DNA of 64,000 nt from Candidatus Leptofilum gracile (GTDB lineage: Bacteria > Chloroflexota > Anaerolineae > Promineifilales > Promineifilaceae), in the NCBI GenBank assembly GCA_016713825.1, contig JADJOJ010000010.1:496001-560000 (forward strand), read 5' to 3'. Shown piece after piece: positions 24,438-33,076 of the stretch. Every line of letters begins with the position of its first letter. Position 1 is the stretch's first letter. The notes under the pieces are model-generated. The model had not been told where the DNA came from. It saw nothing but the letters and a program-made list of their open reading frames with translations, and made no database searches. The translations under genes were made by a program, and so were the position numbers.

Positions 24438-25523
24438 TTACTTCAAATCAAACTGTTCGTATTCGTTTTCGCTGGGGAGGCCCCAGACGGCCCAGAAGGT
24501 GCCGGTTTTGGGCTGCATGATAGCTGCGCCGCAGGATTCTACGTGGAACGGTGGTTGGGCGCGGACGCAGATGGCTTGTGGGTCGCGGGTGAGGGCGATG
24601 AGGTGGTGGATGGTTAACGGCCGTTCCCCACCCAACAGTTCCCCCGCTTTCTCCAATCTTGCCTCTGAACTGGCTTGTGCCGACGGCGGGCGCGTTTGGG
24701 CAAACTTGTTCGTGCTGGGCAGCAGGCAATGGTTGGTATGAATCAGCGGTTCGCCTGCCAGCGGGGTGACGACGTGATGGCTGGACATCGCTTCAACGTT
24801 GTAGCCGCGGCCTGTTTTGTCGAACAGCAGGTAGTTGTGGGCACCGGCCAGTTTGGCCTCGGTGATGCAGGCCAGGGCGTCGTCGATGTTGTCTTGCTGG
24901 AGTATTTTGCGCACCACAAACGGCCAGGTGACGCCAATTTGCCCATCGGCCCCCAGCAGGTTGTTGATGCCGACGCAGATGCCGTGGGCGTTCATGCCAA
25001 TTTGGCCCAGGCAGCCGGTGGTGGTGAAAACGAGGCTGCGCGGTGCGTCGTCTGGCTGCACGTCTAGCAGGATGACAAATTCGGTGGCGGTGTCGTGCAT
25101 GTCCCAGGTTTGGCCGAAGAAGCCTGCGCCGTCGGCCGCGCCATCGGGCACGATGAAGGCGGTGCAGTCGTCTACGGGCAGGCGGGCGCTTCGCGGGATA
25201 GAGAGGCTGTAAACGGTGTCTACAAAATCGGTGAAGCCGCCGACGATGAGTAGTTCGGCCGGGGAAAGGCCGGTCGCGTCGGCGAGGCCGTGCAGTTCCT
25301 GGTACAGGTCGGGGGCGTACGTTTGGTGGTGGGGCAGGCACATTTCGGCGATGGACAGCACTTCTTCACGGGGCAGGGGGCCGCCGCTCCAGAGGCCGTC
25401 GCAAACGAGCTGGACGCGCTCTTCGGTGTAGCGTCGGATGTCGTTTCGGTAGGAACGGCCGTGTTCAACCCCCACTTCATACGGGCTGCCATTGGCTTTT
25501 AAGACGCGAATTTTTTTAGTCAT
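24438..25523 (-). CDS. C45-type acyltransferase/peptidase (isopenicillin-N acyltransferase-like)
   Basis: 361 residues. The N-terminus (VLKANGSPYEVGVEHGRSYR) and the nucleophile motif VDDCTAFIVPD, with Cys as the new N-terminal residue after self-cleavage, place it in the acyl-CoA:6-APA acyltransferase (C45, NTN-hydrolase) family. GQTWDMH and GQIGMNAHGICVGINNL are conserved there. Bacterial members hydrolyse or transfer amide-bonded acyl groups. In this nitrogen-catabolic cluster it may act on an N-acylated amine or amino acid; that is inferred. AAGGAAATCAC precedes the ATG. Cytoplasmic by lack of a signal. Confidence 0.85.
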   Translation of the reverse strand: MTKKIRVLKANGSPYEVGVEHGRSYRNDIRRYTEERVQLVCDGLWSGGPLPREEVLSIAEMCLPHHQTYAPDLYQELHGLADATGLSPAELLIVGGFTDFVDTVYSLSIPRSARLPVDDCTAFIVPDGAADGAGFFGQTWDMHDTATEFVILLDVQPDDAPRSLVFTTTGCLGQIGMNAHGICVGINNLLGADGQIGVTWPFVVRKILQQDNIDDALACITEAKLAGAHNYLLFDKTGRGYNVEAMSSHHVVTPLAGEPLIHTNHCLLPSTNKFAQTRPPSAQASSEARLEKAGELLGGERPLTIHHLIALTRDPQAICVRAQPPFHVESCGAAIMQPKTGTFWAVWGLPSENEYEQFDLK

Positions 25524-25624
25524 GTGATTTCCTTAAAAAATAGAACGCTGATTTTCCTGCTCGTCCTGATCAGGAAAATCAGGGGAATCTGCGTCCTATT
25601 CGTGTGATGTTTAGATACATGATC

Positions 25625-26263
25625 TTACGGGAGTTTTGCCACATAGTGCGGATTTTGCCAAACGATGAGCGCGGCCCAGTTGTCGGAGTTGCTGTCGTCG
25701 ATGTAATTTTTGAGTAATCCTTTCACCTGGAAGCCGTTGCGCAGCTGCATGGTGAGGGTGGGATCGAATAGGTTGCCTGCGACAACTTTGTCTACGTATT
25801 CTGGGATAGTGAGCTGGCCGCGATACTTAGGATAGCCGGGCAAAACGCCACCGGCGACGATGCCTTTGCGATTGGTTTGGATGACCAGTTCCTTGCGGGC
25901 GTTGTAGAGCAGGCGGCCAATGCCCCGGCCGCGAAAATCGGGATGCACGCTGATGTCGGCACCGTAGTAGTAGTCGCCATCCGGTTCGTGATTGGTGTAG
26001 TAGCCGCCCGCGATGATTTCGTGGAAGGTGTGGCGCGGGTCGTCGAAGTCGAAGCTGTAAAAGAAGCCGGAACCGAGGGCGACGACACGGCCGTTTACCA
26101 GCACCACAAATTCACCCTCAGGAAAAATCTCACAATGTTTGAGGAAATGTTTTTCCTTCATCAACTCCTGCTCGCCCAGGGTGGGGAAGCAAGCCCGCTG
26201 TAAGTCGGCCAGCGCCGGGGCAAATTCGGGGCGGATGGTGGTGATTTCGATTGTTTCATTCAT
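25625..26263 (-). CDS. GNAT family N-acetyltransferase, paralogue A
   Basis: 212 residues with a GNAT core: the acetyl-CoA-binding loop DFRGRGIGRLLYNARK (an R-x-x-G-x-G/A type motif) and preceding strand DYYYGADISVHP. Its LPGYPKYRGQLTIPEYVDKV and ADPTLTMQLRNGF-like ending (FDPTLTMQLRNGFQVKG) match the next gene closely, so the two are tandem paralogues. Probably transfers an acetyl group to an amine; a polyamine or amino acid substrate would fit the cluster but is not shown by sequence. GAGAG lies upstream of the start. Confidence 0.85.
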   Translation of the reverse strand: MNETIEITTIRPEFAPALADLQRACFPTLGEQELMKEKHFLKHCEIFPEGEFVVLVNGRVVALGSGFFYSFDFDDPRHTFHEIIAGGYYTNHEPDGDYYYGADISVHPDFRGRGIGRLLYNARKELVIQTNRKGIVAGGVLPGYPKYRGQLTIPEYVDKVVAGNLFDPTLTMQLRNGFQVKGLLKNYIDDSNSDNWAALIVWQNPHYVAKLP

Positions 26264-26289
26264 CAGGTTCTCTCAAGTTCGTGATAAAT

Positions 26290-26396
26290 TTTGACGCAAA
26301 GGTGCAAAGAGGCAAAAGGTTTGAAGAAGGCAGTGCAATCAGCAAACATTCCAATCTTCTTTGCCCCTTAAATCCTTTGCGTTCTTTGCGTCAAAA
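26290..26396. repeat. Inverted repeat of the CGCAAAG type, copy 3
   Basis: TTTGACGCAAAGGTGCAAAG at one end and CTTTGCGTTCTTTGCGTCAAA-type sequence at the other; it fills the spacer between the two GNAT paralogues. Confidence 0.6.
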
Positions 26397-26406
26397 ATGG
26401 TTCTCA

Positions 26407-27039
26407 TTACGATACTTGGTAATCCGGGTTGGGCCAGATGATAAGCGCACACCAGTTGCTAGAGCGAGGGTAGACGAAAAAATCTTTGATGGGCCGGATG
26501 AGCTGGAAGCCGTTGCGAATTTGCATGGAGAGCGTGGGATCGTACAGCTCGCCAGCGACGACTTTGGCCAGGTAGCTGTGGATGTCTAGCGTGGCTTCGT
26601 GCTGGCCGTAGCCGGGCAAAACGGCCGCTGCCACAAACCCTGCCTTGTTATACTTTTGAATCACCGCTTTGCGTCGGTCGTAAATGGCGCGGCCAATGCC
26701 CCGCCCACGATAATCGGGATGCACGGCCATGTCGCTGCCGAAGTAGTAACGGCCGTTCCAATCGTGCAAATTACGGCCGTCTAGCGTGTACAAAAGGTCA
26801 TCCTCGGTGGGCGGCAGATTCTCCAGGTTCAGATTGGTAAAAATGCCGGTGCCCATCCCCACCACCGTGTCGCCATCCAGGGCGATCACGGTGCCTTCCG
26901 GGAAAATCTGGGCCAGCTCGCGCAGCTCTTTGGCGGTGTACTGGTCCCCCGGCGGCATTTGCGGGAAGCAGGTTCTAAGTAATCGGGCAACTTCTCTGGC
27001 GTGTCTTTCTTCGATTGGTTTGTAGGTGATTTGGTTCAC
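26407..27039 (-). CDS. GNAT family N-acetyltransferase, paralogue B
   Basis: About 210 residues. Same layout as paralogue A: YYFGSDMAVHPDYRGRGIGR, YDRRKAVIQKYNKAGFVAAA, VLPGYGQHEATLDIHSYLAK and YDPTLSMQIRNGFQLIRPI. The conserved aromatic RxxGxG region and the shared unusual LPGY block show recent duplication. The start is uncertain: I take GTG at 27039 (VNQITYKPIEE), because upstream codons run into the heptamer repeat at 27070-27120; no ribosome-binding site is strong. Substrate unknown. Confidence 0.8.
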   Translation of the reverse strand: MNQITYKPIEERHAREVARLLRTCFPQMPPGDQYTAKELRELAQIFPEGTVIALDGDTVVGMGTGIFTNLNLENLPPTEDDLLYTLDGRNLHDWNGRYYFGSDMAVHPDYRGRGIGRAIYDRRKAVIQKYNKAGFVAAAVLPGYGQHEATLDIHSYLAKVVAGELYDPTLSMQIRNGFQLIRPIKDFFVYPRSSNWCALIIWPNPDYQVS

Positions 27040-27069
27040 TTTTGTTAAGTGAAAAGCGGTCCGTGAGGT

Positions 27070-27120
27070 ATGATGCGTGATGCGTGAGAAATTGATCACG
27101 CATCACGCATCACGCATCAC
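27070..27120. repeat. Tandem heptamer inverted repeat (TCACGCA type)
   Basis: Units of TGATGCG in one arm and CGCATCA/CACGCAT in the other form a hairpin directly after the agmatine deiminase stop. Part of a family described at 28715, 40566 and 42161. Confidence 0.75.
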
Positions 27121-27123
27121 TTA

Positions 27124-28224
27124 TTACTTTTTACTTCCTCCTGAGGGTTGTTGTTGGGTGATGCAATGGATGTTGCCGCCGCCCAGCAAAATTTCGCGGG
27201 CGTAGACGCCAATCACTTTGCGATCGGGAAATAAAATTTGGATCGTTTCGAGCGCGGCCGTATCGAACCGATCGTTAAATTGCGGCACGATGACGCCGCC
27301 GTTGGCGACGTAATAGTTGATGTAGCTGCCCGCCAACCGCTGCGCAGGCGGTCGCGGATAGCTGCCGGGCAGGGACACAATCCCAGCGGCTTCTGCGGCT
27401 GAAATGGTCATGGGGGTGGGCTGGTGAATTTTGACGACTTGCAACGGCCGTTCCCACGCATCCACTTCCCGACTCAACTGCTCAAACGCCGCCAGCGAGA
27501 TGGGGTACTGCGGGTCGTCGGTGTCGTCGGTCCAGGTGAGGGCGACCACGCCGGGGCGAACAAAGCAGCAAAGGTTGTCGATGTGGCCGTTGGTTTCATC
27601 GGCGTGTACCCCTTCGGCAATCCAGATCACTTTTTGCACGTTGAGGCAGCGGCGCAGCACCGCCTCCACCTCGTCGCGGCTGCGGCCGGGGTTGCGCTGC
27701 GGGTCCAGCAGCGATTGCTCGGTGACGATGAGTGTGCCCTGGCCATCCACGTCAATCGCGCCGCCTTCCATGACGAGATGGGCTTTGTAACGGCCGACTC
27801 CCAACAGCCCCAGCACCTGACTGGCCAACCGATCATCCGCTTTCCAATCGGGGTACAGGCCGCCCCAGGCGTTAAAGTCCCAGTCGATGCCGCGTACCTC
27901 ACCCGCGTCGTTGACCACAAAGGTGGGGCCGTTGTCGCGCATCCAGGCGTCGTTGTACGCCAGCGTAATCAGTTCTACGGAGGATGGGAGTTGGGCGCGG
28001 GCAGTCGCATACGAGGCCGCCGAGACGCCCATCCAGACGGGCTCAAAGCGGGCGATGGCGCTGGCCACCTCGATGAAGGCAGCTTGCGCGGGACGGCCGT
28101 TTTCACGCCAGGTATCGGGCCGTTCCGGCCACAACATCCAGCAGCCCGCATGCGGCTCAAATTCGCCCGGCATGCGGAAGCCGTCGTCTATGGGGGTCGT
28201 GGGAAGTGGGTTTTTCTGCGTCAT
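27124..28224 (-). CDS. aguA: Agmatine deiminase (peptidyl-arginine deiminase family)
   Basis: 366 residues, the normal length. Converts agmatine to N-carbamoylputrescine and ammonia. Family hallmarks: PGEFEPHAGCWMLWPERPDTW at the start, NDAWMRDNGPTFVV, IDWDFNAWGG, EGGAIDVDGQGT, HADETNGHIDN (catalytic His) and the C-terminal nucleophile LLGGGNIHCITQQ. The N-carbamoylputrescine amidase gene lies a few kb upstream on the same strand, completing the agmatine-to-putrescine route. No Shine-Dalgarno sequence precedes the ATG. Confidence 0.95.
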   Translation of the reverse strand: MTQKNPLPTTPIDDGFRMPGEFEPHAGCWMLWPERPDTWRENGRPAQAAFIEVASAIARFEPVWMGVSAASYATARAQLPSSVELITLAYNDAWMRDNGPTFVVNDAGEVRGIDWDFNAWGGLYPDWKADDRLASQVLGLLGVGRYKAHLVMEGGAIDVDGQGTLIVTEQSLLDPQRNPGRSRDEVEAVLRRCLNVQKVIWIAEGVHADETNGHIDNLCCFVRPGVVALTWTDDTDDPQYPISLAAFEQLSREVDAWERPLQVVKIHQPTPMTISAAEAAGIVSLPGSYPRPPAQRLAGSYINYYVANGGVIVPQFNDRFDTAALETIQILFPDRKVIGVYAREILLGGGNIHCITQQQPSGGSKK

Positions 28225-28227
28225 GCA

Positions 28228-28315
28228 GGGAGGGCAGTTGAAAGGCAGAAGGCAGAGGGAAGAAGGAAGAAATGCTGCTTCTTCCTTCTTCCTTCATAAT
28301 TCTTCCTTCTTACTT
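28228..28315. repeat. Purine/pyrimidine-rich heptamer inverted repeat
   Basis: GAAGGCAGAAGGCAGAGG followed by its approximate complement TTCTTCCTTCTTCCTTC. Period is about 7 nt and the arms fold back between two minus-strand genes. Confidence 0.6.
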
Positions 28316-28705
28316 TCCCATCTCGCCCTCCGCATCGCCTCCTGTCCAGGTTAGCCATTTGTTCGGCGTAATCTGGATAAGCAAATCGTATTCGTCGTCG
28401 GTGGCAAAGTTCCAGCTGTATTTGGCCTGGAACAGTTGGTTGAGGGCTGGATCGATGGGCGGCGGGACGGTGACGGCCGTTCCCTCACAAATCACCACGC
28501 GCACCCCATCCTCCAGCGCCAGCGACGCCTTCGGGTTACGCGCCAGGTTGTGCGCCTTCACGCTGCCGGATTGGATGCCGAGGTAGAAACGGCCGTGCCA
28601 CCACACAAACCAAACCGGCACCAAATGCGGACGGCCGTCCGCCCGATTCGTCGCCAGCCAGATGTTGCGCTCAGTTTGCAGTCGCTGCTCCGTTTTCTCG
28701 TTCAT
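28310..28705 (-). CDS. Pyridoxamine 5'-phosphate oxidase-fold FMN/F420-type protein
   Basis: 131 residues with the PNPOx split-barrel: NIWLATNRADGRPHLVPVW, GIQSGSVKAHNLARNPKASL and VVICEGTAV. This is the common small PPOX family binding FMN, F420 or heme; the residues do not separate these. It sits between agmatine deiminase and a GABA aminotransferase, but the link to PLP metabolism (supply of the aminotransferase cofactor) is only suggestive. No clear ribosome-binding site. Confidence 0.8.
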   Translation of the reverse strand: MNEKTEQRLQTERNIWLATNRADGRPHLVPVWFVWWHGRFYLGIQSGSVKAHNLARNPKASLALEDGVRVVICEGTAVTVPPPIDPALNQLFQAKYSWNFATDDEYDLLIQITPNKWLTWTGGDAEGEMGK

Positions 28706-28714
28706 GATTTTTTT

Positions 28715-28804
28715 GATGCGTGATGCGTGAGAAAATCACGTTTCACGCATCACGTTTCACGCATCACGTTTCACGCATCACGTTTCACGCATCACGTTTC
28801 ACGC
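28715..28804. repeat. Tandem TCACGTT/TCACGCA heptamer array with hairpin
   Basis: About ten 7-nt units alternate between CACGCAT and CACGTTT, preceded by an inverted arm (GATGCGTGATGCGTGAG). It provides the TGA stop codon of the downstream aminotransferase, so the array abuts coding sequence. No spacers are present, so it is not a CRISPR. Confidence 0.85.
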
Positions 28805-30133
28805 TACCTCATCCACCGCCACACGCAAAATCCCCATCCCCTCCTCAATCTCCGCGTCCGTTACCGTCAGCGGGGGCAGCAGGCGGATGCAGTTGCTGTA
28901 CAGCCCGGCGCGAATGGTGATGAGGCCGCGCGCCAGCGTGCCCGCCGTGATTTTGGCCGTGGTGTCCATGTCCGGCACCTTGCTGGCAGCGTCTTTCACA
29001 ATCTCCATCGCCAGCATCGGCCCCAGCCCGCGCACATCGCCAACGATGTGGGGATGCGCCGCCTGGATTTGCTGCAAGTGGCCGCGCAGCTGCTGCCCAA
29101 CTTCGTTGGCACGGGCCAAAAAGGCGGGGTCGCTAATCAGCTTGATCGCCTCGATGGCCGCCACGCAGGCCAGCGGATTGCCGCTGTAGGTGCCACCCAG
29201 CCCACCCGGATGCGGCGCATCGACAATTTCCGCCCGGCCGGTGACCGCCGCAATCGGCATGCCCGCGCCCAGCGATTTGCCCGTGGTGATGAGATCGGGC
29301 ACGATGCCGTAATGCTCGCAGGCAAACAGCTTGCCCGTCCGGCCAAAACCACACTGAATCTCATCGGCGATCATGACGATGCCGTGCTGGGTACACAGCT
29401 GGCGAATCCGCTCCAAAAAGCGGGGCGGCGTGGCCAAAAAGCCGCCTTCGCCCTGCACCGGCTCGATGACGATGGCCGCCACGGCGCTGGGGTCCACCTG
29501 GGCGATGAGGGCGTTTTCCAGCTGCCAGCAGGACCACTCGACAAAGCTTTCCTCGCTCATCTCCTCCGGGCGGCGATAGAGGTTGGGGAAGGGGATGCGG
29601 TAAATTTCGGGGGCGAAGGGGCCGAATCCTTTTTTGAACAGGCCGTATTTGGAGGTCATGGCCATCGTCAGGTTGGTACGGCCGTGATACGCCCCCTCAA
29701 AGACGATGATCGCTTCCCGCCCGGTGTAGGCTCGCGCCATTTTAACGGCCGCTTCCACCGCCTCGGCCCCGCTGTTGGCCAGCATCGTCTTCTTGGCATG
29801 GTCGCCTGGGGTGACCTGGTTGAGCAGCTCGGCCACCTCCACCAGCGGCTCGTAGCTGGCGACGATGGAGCAGACGTGCACCAGATTTTCCGCCTGCTGC
29901 TGCAAAGCAGCGACGACCGTCGGCGGGCAGTGCCCCACGGCCAGCATGCCGATGCCGCCCGCGAAATCCAGCAGGGTGTTGCCATCGACGTCGTGAACGG
30001 CCGTACCCACCGCCCGCTCCACCGCAATCTGGGTCAGCTTCGCCCCGCCACGCGCCAGCGCCGCTTCCCGCCGCGCCACAATCGCCTGACTTTTTGGACC
30101 GGGGATTTGAGTTACTAAATTGATTGTTCCCAT
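28799..30133 (-). CDS. gabT: 4-aminobutyrate aminotransferase (class III, PLP)
   Basis: About 444 residues. Transfers the amino group of GABA to 2-oxoglutarate, giving succinate semialdehyde. Conserved: NSGAEAVEAAVKMAR, AYHGRTNLTMAMT, IIVFEGAYHGRT, AIVIEPVQGEGGF, IADEIQCGFGRTG, and the Schiff-base lysine in TTGKSLGAGMPIAAV. The N-terminal INLVTQIPGPKSQAI is typical of GabT. The ATG at 30133 is chosen; a TTG at 30163 with a very close AAGGAGAG is the alternative. The stop codon comes from the adjacent repeat array. It belongs to the agmatine/putrescine route as the GABA step (inference from context). Confidence 0.93.
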   Translation of the reverse strand: MGTINLVTQIPGPKSQAIVARREAALARGGAKLTQIAVERAVGTAVHDVDGNTLLDFAGGIGMLAVGHCPPTVVAALQQQAENLVHVCSIVASYEPLVEVAELLNQVTPGDHAKKTMLANSGAEAVEAAVKMARAYTGREAIIVFEGAYHGRTNLTMAMTSKYGLFKKGFGPFAPEIYRIPFPNLYRRPEEMSEESFVEWSCWQLENALIAQVDPSAVAAIVIEPVQGEGGFLATPPRFLERIRQLCTQHGIVMIADEIQCGFGRTGKLFACEHYGIVPDLITTGKSLGAGMPIAAVTGRAEIVDAPHPGGLGGTYSGNPLACVAAIEAIKLISDPAFLARANEVGQQLRGHLQQIQAAHPHIVGDVRGLGPMLAMEIVKDAASKVPDMDTTAKITAGTLARGLITIRAGLYSNCIRLLPPLTVTDAEIEEGMGILRVAVDEVA

Positions 30134-30197
30134 GTTATTTTGTGTGGGGTTTTGCTTCCCCAACTCTCCTTAAAAATTAGCAACTTTGGTCATCTTT

Positions 30198-30275
30198 TCC
30201 CTCCCCCTAACCCCCTCCCGAAGGGAGGGGGGACCAGATTCCCTCCCCCTTTGGGGGAGGGCTAGGGAGGGGGCG
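30198..30275. repeat. Polypyrimidine CCCTCCCGAAGGGAGGG hairpin pair, copy 1
   Basis: Two CCCTCC/GGGAGG hairpins in tandem, with the conserved joint ACCAGATTCCCTCCCCC. An almost identical copy is at 37427-37503. Both lie between aminotransferase genes and their upstream neighbours. Confidence 0.7.
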
Positions 30276-30286
30276 AGGCTTAACAA

Positions 30287-31591
30287 TTAAACCGATTCCT
30301 GAACATGTGCAAACGCTAAATCCAACTTCTCCAGCGCCTCTTCGACGTGCTCCTGGGCGGCCATGAGCGGTGGGGCGATGCGCAGCGAATTGCCCAACAT
30401 GCCGCCCTTGCCGATGAGCAAGCCCGTTTTACGGGCAGCTTCCATGACGGCGTTGGCGTGCTGCGGCGCGGCTGCCTTGCTTTGCCGGTCGCTCACCAGC
30501 TCCACGCCCTGCATCAGCCCGCGGCCGCGCACCTCGCCGATGAGCGGATATTTTTTGGCCAGCGCGTGCAGGCCATCCTCCAGCAGCTGGCCGATGGCGG
30601 CGCTGCGGGCGGGGGTATAGCTCTCCATCATCTCTTCCAGCGTGCCAATTGCCGCCGCGCAGGCGATTGGATTGCCGCCAAAGGTGCTGATCGTCAGCCC
30701 CGCGCCGACGGCGCTCTGGGCAATCTCTGGCGCGGTGGCCACGGCCGAAAGCGGCATCCCGTTGGCGATCCCCTTGGCCATCGTCATGATGTCTGGCTTC
30801 ACGGCGCTGTGCTGATGGCCCCACCAGTGCGTCCCGGTACGGCCGAATCCCGTCTGCACCTCATCAATAATCACCAGGCCACCGTGGGCGCGGGCAATGT
30901 CGGCCGCCCCTTCCATGTATTCCGGCGGCAAGGTGATGAAGCCGCCGACGCCCTGAATCGGCTCCATGATGAGCGCGGCAATCTTGCCGGAGGTCATCGT
31001 TTTGATGACGTCTTGCAGATCGTCCAGGCAGGCCTGCACAAAGCTTTTTTCGTCCAGCCCGCCGAGAGCGCGGTAGGTGTAAGGCGTCATGGCATGGCGC
31101 ACGTAACCGATGTGCACCGGTCCCATCCGCCACGCCCCTTGCCCCGTGAGGGTCATCGCCAATTGCGATTTACCACTGTAGCCGTGGCGCAGGGCGATGA
31201 TTTCGGTGTTGCCGGTGTGGACCTGAGCCATGAGAACGGCCGTTTCATCCGCATCCGTCCCGCTGGCCCCAAAGTAGAAGGTGTCCAATCCTTCTGGCGT
31301 AATCTGGGCCAGCATCTCGGCGTACTCGATGTGCGCCTGGTTGGGGTAGAGGGTGGAGCTGTGGATCAGTTTGTCTAGCTGCTCGTTGATGCGCTGGCGC
31401 ACACGGCCGTTGTTGTGCCCTACGCTGGTCGTGAGAATCCCGGCGAAGAAGTCTAGATATTTGTTGCCGTCCACGTCCCAGACGTACATGCCGTCGCCGC
31501 GATCTAGCGGCAGGGGGTCGGCGTAGTAGAGAATCTGGTTGGGCCAGAGGTGTTTCTTTTGCTTGGTGATGAGTTCGGTTGATTTTTTCAT
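30287..31591 (-). CDS. Class III aminotransferase, alanine-glyoxylate/beta-alanine type
   Basis: 434 residues. PLP fold-type I: FDGxYVWDVDGNKYLDFFAGI near 35-55 (here GDGMYVWDVDGNKY), HGYSGKSQLAMTLTG, IIDEVQTGFGRTGTHWWG and the PLP lysine in TMAKGIANGMPLSAV. The VGHNNGRV block and STLYPNQAHIEYAEML resemble AGXT2/(R)-3-amino-2-methylpropionate-pyruvate transaminases. A role with putrescine, beta-alanine or GABA as donor is equally possible. GGAGACCTT sits before the ATG, and the N-carbamoylputrescine amidase is upstream on the strand. Confidence 0.9.
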   Translation of the reverse strand: MKKSTELITKQKKHLWPNQILYYADPLPLDRGDGMYVWDVDGNKYLDFFAGILTTSVGHNNGRVRQRINEQLDKLIHSSTLYPNQAHIEYAEMLAQITPEGLDTFYFGASGTDADETAVLMAQVHTGNTEIIALRHGYSGKSQLAMTLTGQGAWRMGPVHIGYVRHAMTPYTYRALGGLDEKSFVQACLDDLQDVIKTMTSGKIAALIMEPIQGVGGFITLPPEYMEGAADIARAHGGLVIIDEVQTGFGRTGTHWWGHQHSAVKPDIMTMAKGIANGMPLSAVATAPEIAQSAVGAGLTISTFGGNPIACAAAIGTLEEMMESYTPARSAAIGQLLEDGLHALAKKYPLIGEVRGRGLMQGVELVSDRQSKAAAPQHANAVMEAARKTGLLIGKGGMLGNSLRIAPPLMAAQEHVEEALEKLDLAFAHVQESV

Positions 31592-31606
31592 AAGGTCTCC
31601 GTTTTA

Positions 31607-31690
31607 TATGGCTACAACGAATTTGAGTAATTAACGAATGGGAAGAGCCAGAAAAAAATTCGTTGTTTACTCCAATTCGTTGTTGTCTTT
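31607..31690. repeat. Inverted repeat of ACAACGAATT type, copy 1
   Basis: GGCTACAACGAATTTGAGTA with a terminal AATTCGTTGTTGTC form a long hairpin. A sibling copy is at 59338-59420. It spans the spacer and reaches into the aguB stop. Confidence 0.6.
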
Positions 31691-32527
31691 TGTTATTAAC
31701 CGCCCATACACCTCCGGGCGGCGCTGGTGTAAGAGGGGGAAGAGGGTGCGCCATTGGTCGAACACGGCCGTATCCAACACCGCCACAATCACCTCCGTCT
31801 GGTCCCGGCTGGCCTGGGCCAGGATGCGGCCCATCGGGTCGCAGATGAAGCTGCTGCCGTAGAAGGTGACGCCTTCCTGCCCCACGCGGTTGGCGGCGGC
31901 GATGAAGACGCCGTTGGCAATCGCCTGCCCACGCATGACCGTTTGCCACGATTCGGCCGTATCGATCTCCGGCGCGTCTGGTTCCGAGCCGATGGCGGTG
32001 GGGTAAAAGATGAACTCCGCGCCGTTGAGGGCATAGATGCGGGACAGTTCGGGGAACCATTGATCGTAGCAGGTGGGAACGGCCGTTTTTACCCCCGCCA
32101 CCTCATGCACCGGAAACTGATCATAGCCGCCGTAGTAATAATCCTCGTAGTAGCCCGCGCCCTGGGGAATGTGTACTTTGCGCGTCAAGCCCGCCAGCTC
32201 CCCGGCGGGATTATGGACGGTGGCTGTGTCCCAATAAATACCGTCTTCCGCTCTTTCAAAGATGCTGCCCAGCAGGAACACCCCGTTTTGCCGCGCCAGC
32301 TCGCCAAAGACGGCATCACTCTTGCCGCCGCGCACTGGTTCGGCCCAGGCGGTGTTGGCGTCATCCTTCACGCTGGCAAAGTAGGGCGACAGGGAAAACT
32401 CTTGCAGGCAAACGATCTCGGCTCCGCGAACGGCCGCTTCCGCCACCAGCTCCCGGTACGTCTTGATCATCTCGGCCCGGCTGCCCGGCCAGCTTGTTTG
32501 AATGAGGGCGATTGTTGTGTTTTTCAT
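31667..32527 (-). CDS. aguB: N-carbamoylputrescine amidase (nitrilase family)
   Basis: 286 residues. Hydrolyses N-carbamoylputrescine to putrescine, CO2 and ammonia. The carbon-nitrogen hydrolase triad is visible: Glu in EIVCLQEFSLSPYF, Lys in LTRKVHIPQGAGYYED and Cys in AVPTCYDQWFPELSR. FYPTAIGSEPD and HQRRPEVYGRL are specific to the plant/bacterial CPA branch. The start shares an ATGA overlap with the stop of the gene before it. With aguA it makes the two-step agmatine-to-putrescine route. Confidence 0.93.
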   Translation of the reverse strand: MKNTTIALIQTSWPGSRAEMIKTYRELVAEAAVRGAEIVCLQEFSLSPYFASVKDDANTAWAEPVRGGKSDAVFGELARQNGVFLLGSIFERAEDGIYWDTATVHNPAGELAGLTRKVHIPQGAGYYEDYYYGGYDQFPVHEVAGVKTAVPTCYDQWFPELSRIYALNGAEFIFYPTAIGSEPDAPEIDTAESWQTVMRGQAIANGVFIAAANRVGQEGVTFYGSSFICDPMGRILAQASRDQTEVIVAVLDTAVFDQWRTLFPLLHQRRPEVYGRLITKDNNELE

Positions 32528-33018
32528 ACACTGTCCAAAAGAGTTTTTACTTCTTCATTCAATCTAAACCGTTTGGATGCATCTTTTAATTCATTGAAGA
32601 AATTCGGCCGTTCCTTAATAAACGGAAATAGCTCAGGAAAATATGCTCGATGATTTGAGACAAATGATTCACAAATGGTAACCCCGAGGATATTTGTCTT
32701 GATTTTTGTATTCTCGTCACTGGCTAATTCTTCAAACCAATCGAACAGCTCATTTAGCCGTTGCATATTTGAGTTTTGGACGAGTTCAAGTACAAACCAC
32801 GCTACCAAATTATCGAAGACAATTGTGCTTCCTAGGCGGATATCATCTTCTCTTTCTTCAAATGGAACTGAATAATCAGTTTCAGGAGCATTGTAAAGTT
32901 TCTCGATCCATTCCTCGCGTGGATCTTGAGGAATACCGAAATTTTCCTCTTTGTATGCCTCCCAAATCTCAGGAATTTTTTCCAGCGTTAGCGGCTCAAC
33001 ATCCTTCATCCGAATCAT
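32524..33018 (-). CDS. Acidic protein of unknown function coupled to aguB
   Basis: 164 residues (or 161 from the ATG at 33009). Acidic and helix-rich: EWIEKLYNAPETDYSVPFEE, LGSTIVFDNLVAWFVLELVQ, LFDWFEELASDENT and SNHRAYFPELFPFIK. No motif I can name; the tone resembles small helical immunity- or DUF-type proteins. It overlaps aguB by four nt (ATGA), so translation is coupled. Base composition is lower in GC than its neighbours, so it may be a recent insertion. Function not assigned. Confidence 0.6.
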   Translation of the reverse strand: MIRMKDVEPLTLEKIPEIWEAYKEENFGIPQDPREEWIEKLYNAPETDYSVPFEEREDDIRLGSTIVFDNLVAWFVLELVQNSNMQRLNELFDWFEELASDENTKIKTNILGVTICESFVSNHRAYFPELFPFIKERPNFFNELKDASKRFRLNEEVKTLLDSV

Positions 33019-33076
33019 GACTTTTCACTTTTTACTTATCACTTGCAACTTGCAAACTTGCCACTCGCCTACTTCT

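Noticed and set aside
28715..28804. Possible CRISPR array
   Set aside because: Units are 7 nt in direct tandem with no spacers and no cas genes nearby; it is a short tandem repeat.
28727..30118. Long plus-strand open frame opposite the GABA aminotransferase
   Set aside because: Its start lies in the heptamer repeat array and its translation is His/Arg-rich with no family; the aminotransferase on the other strand is conserved throughout.
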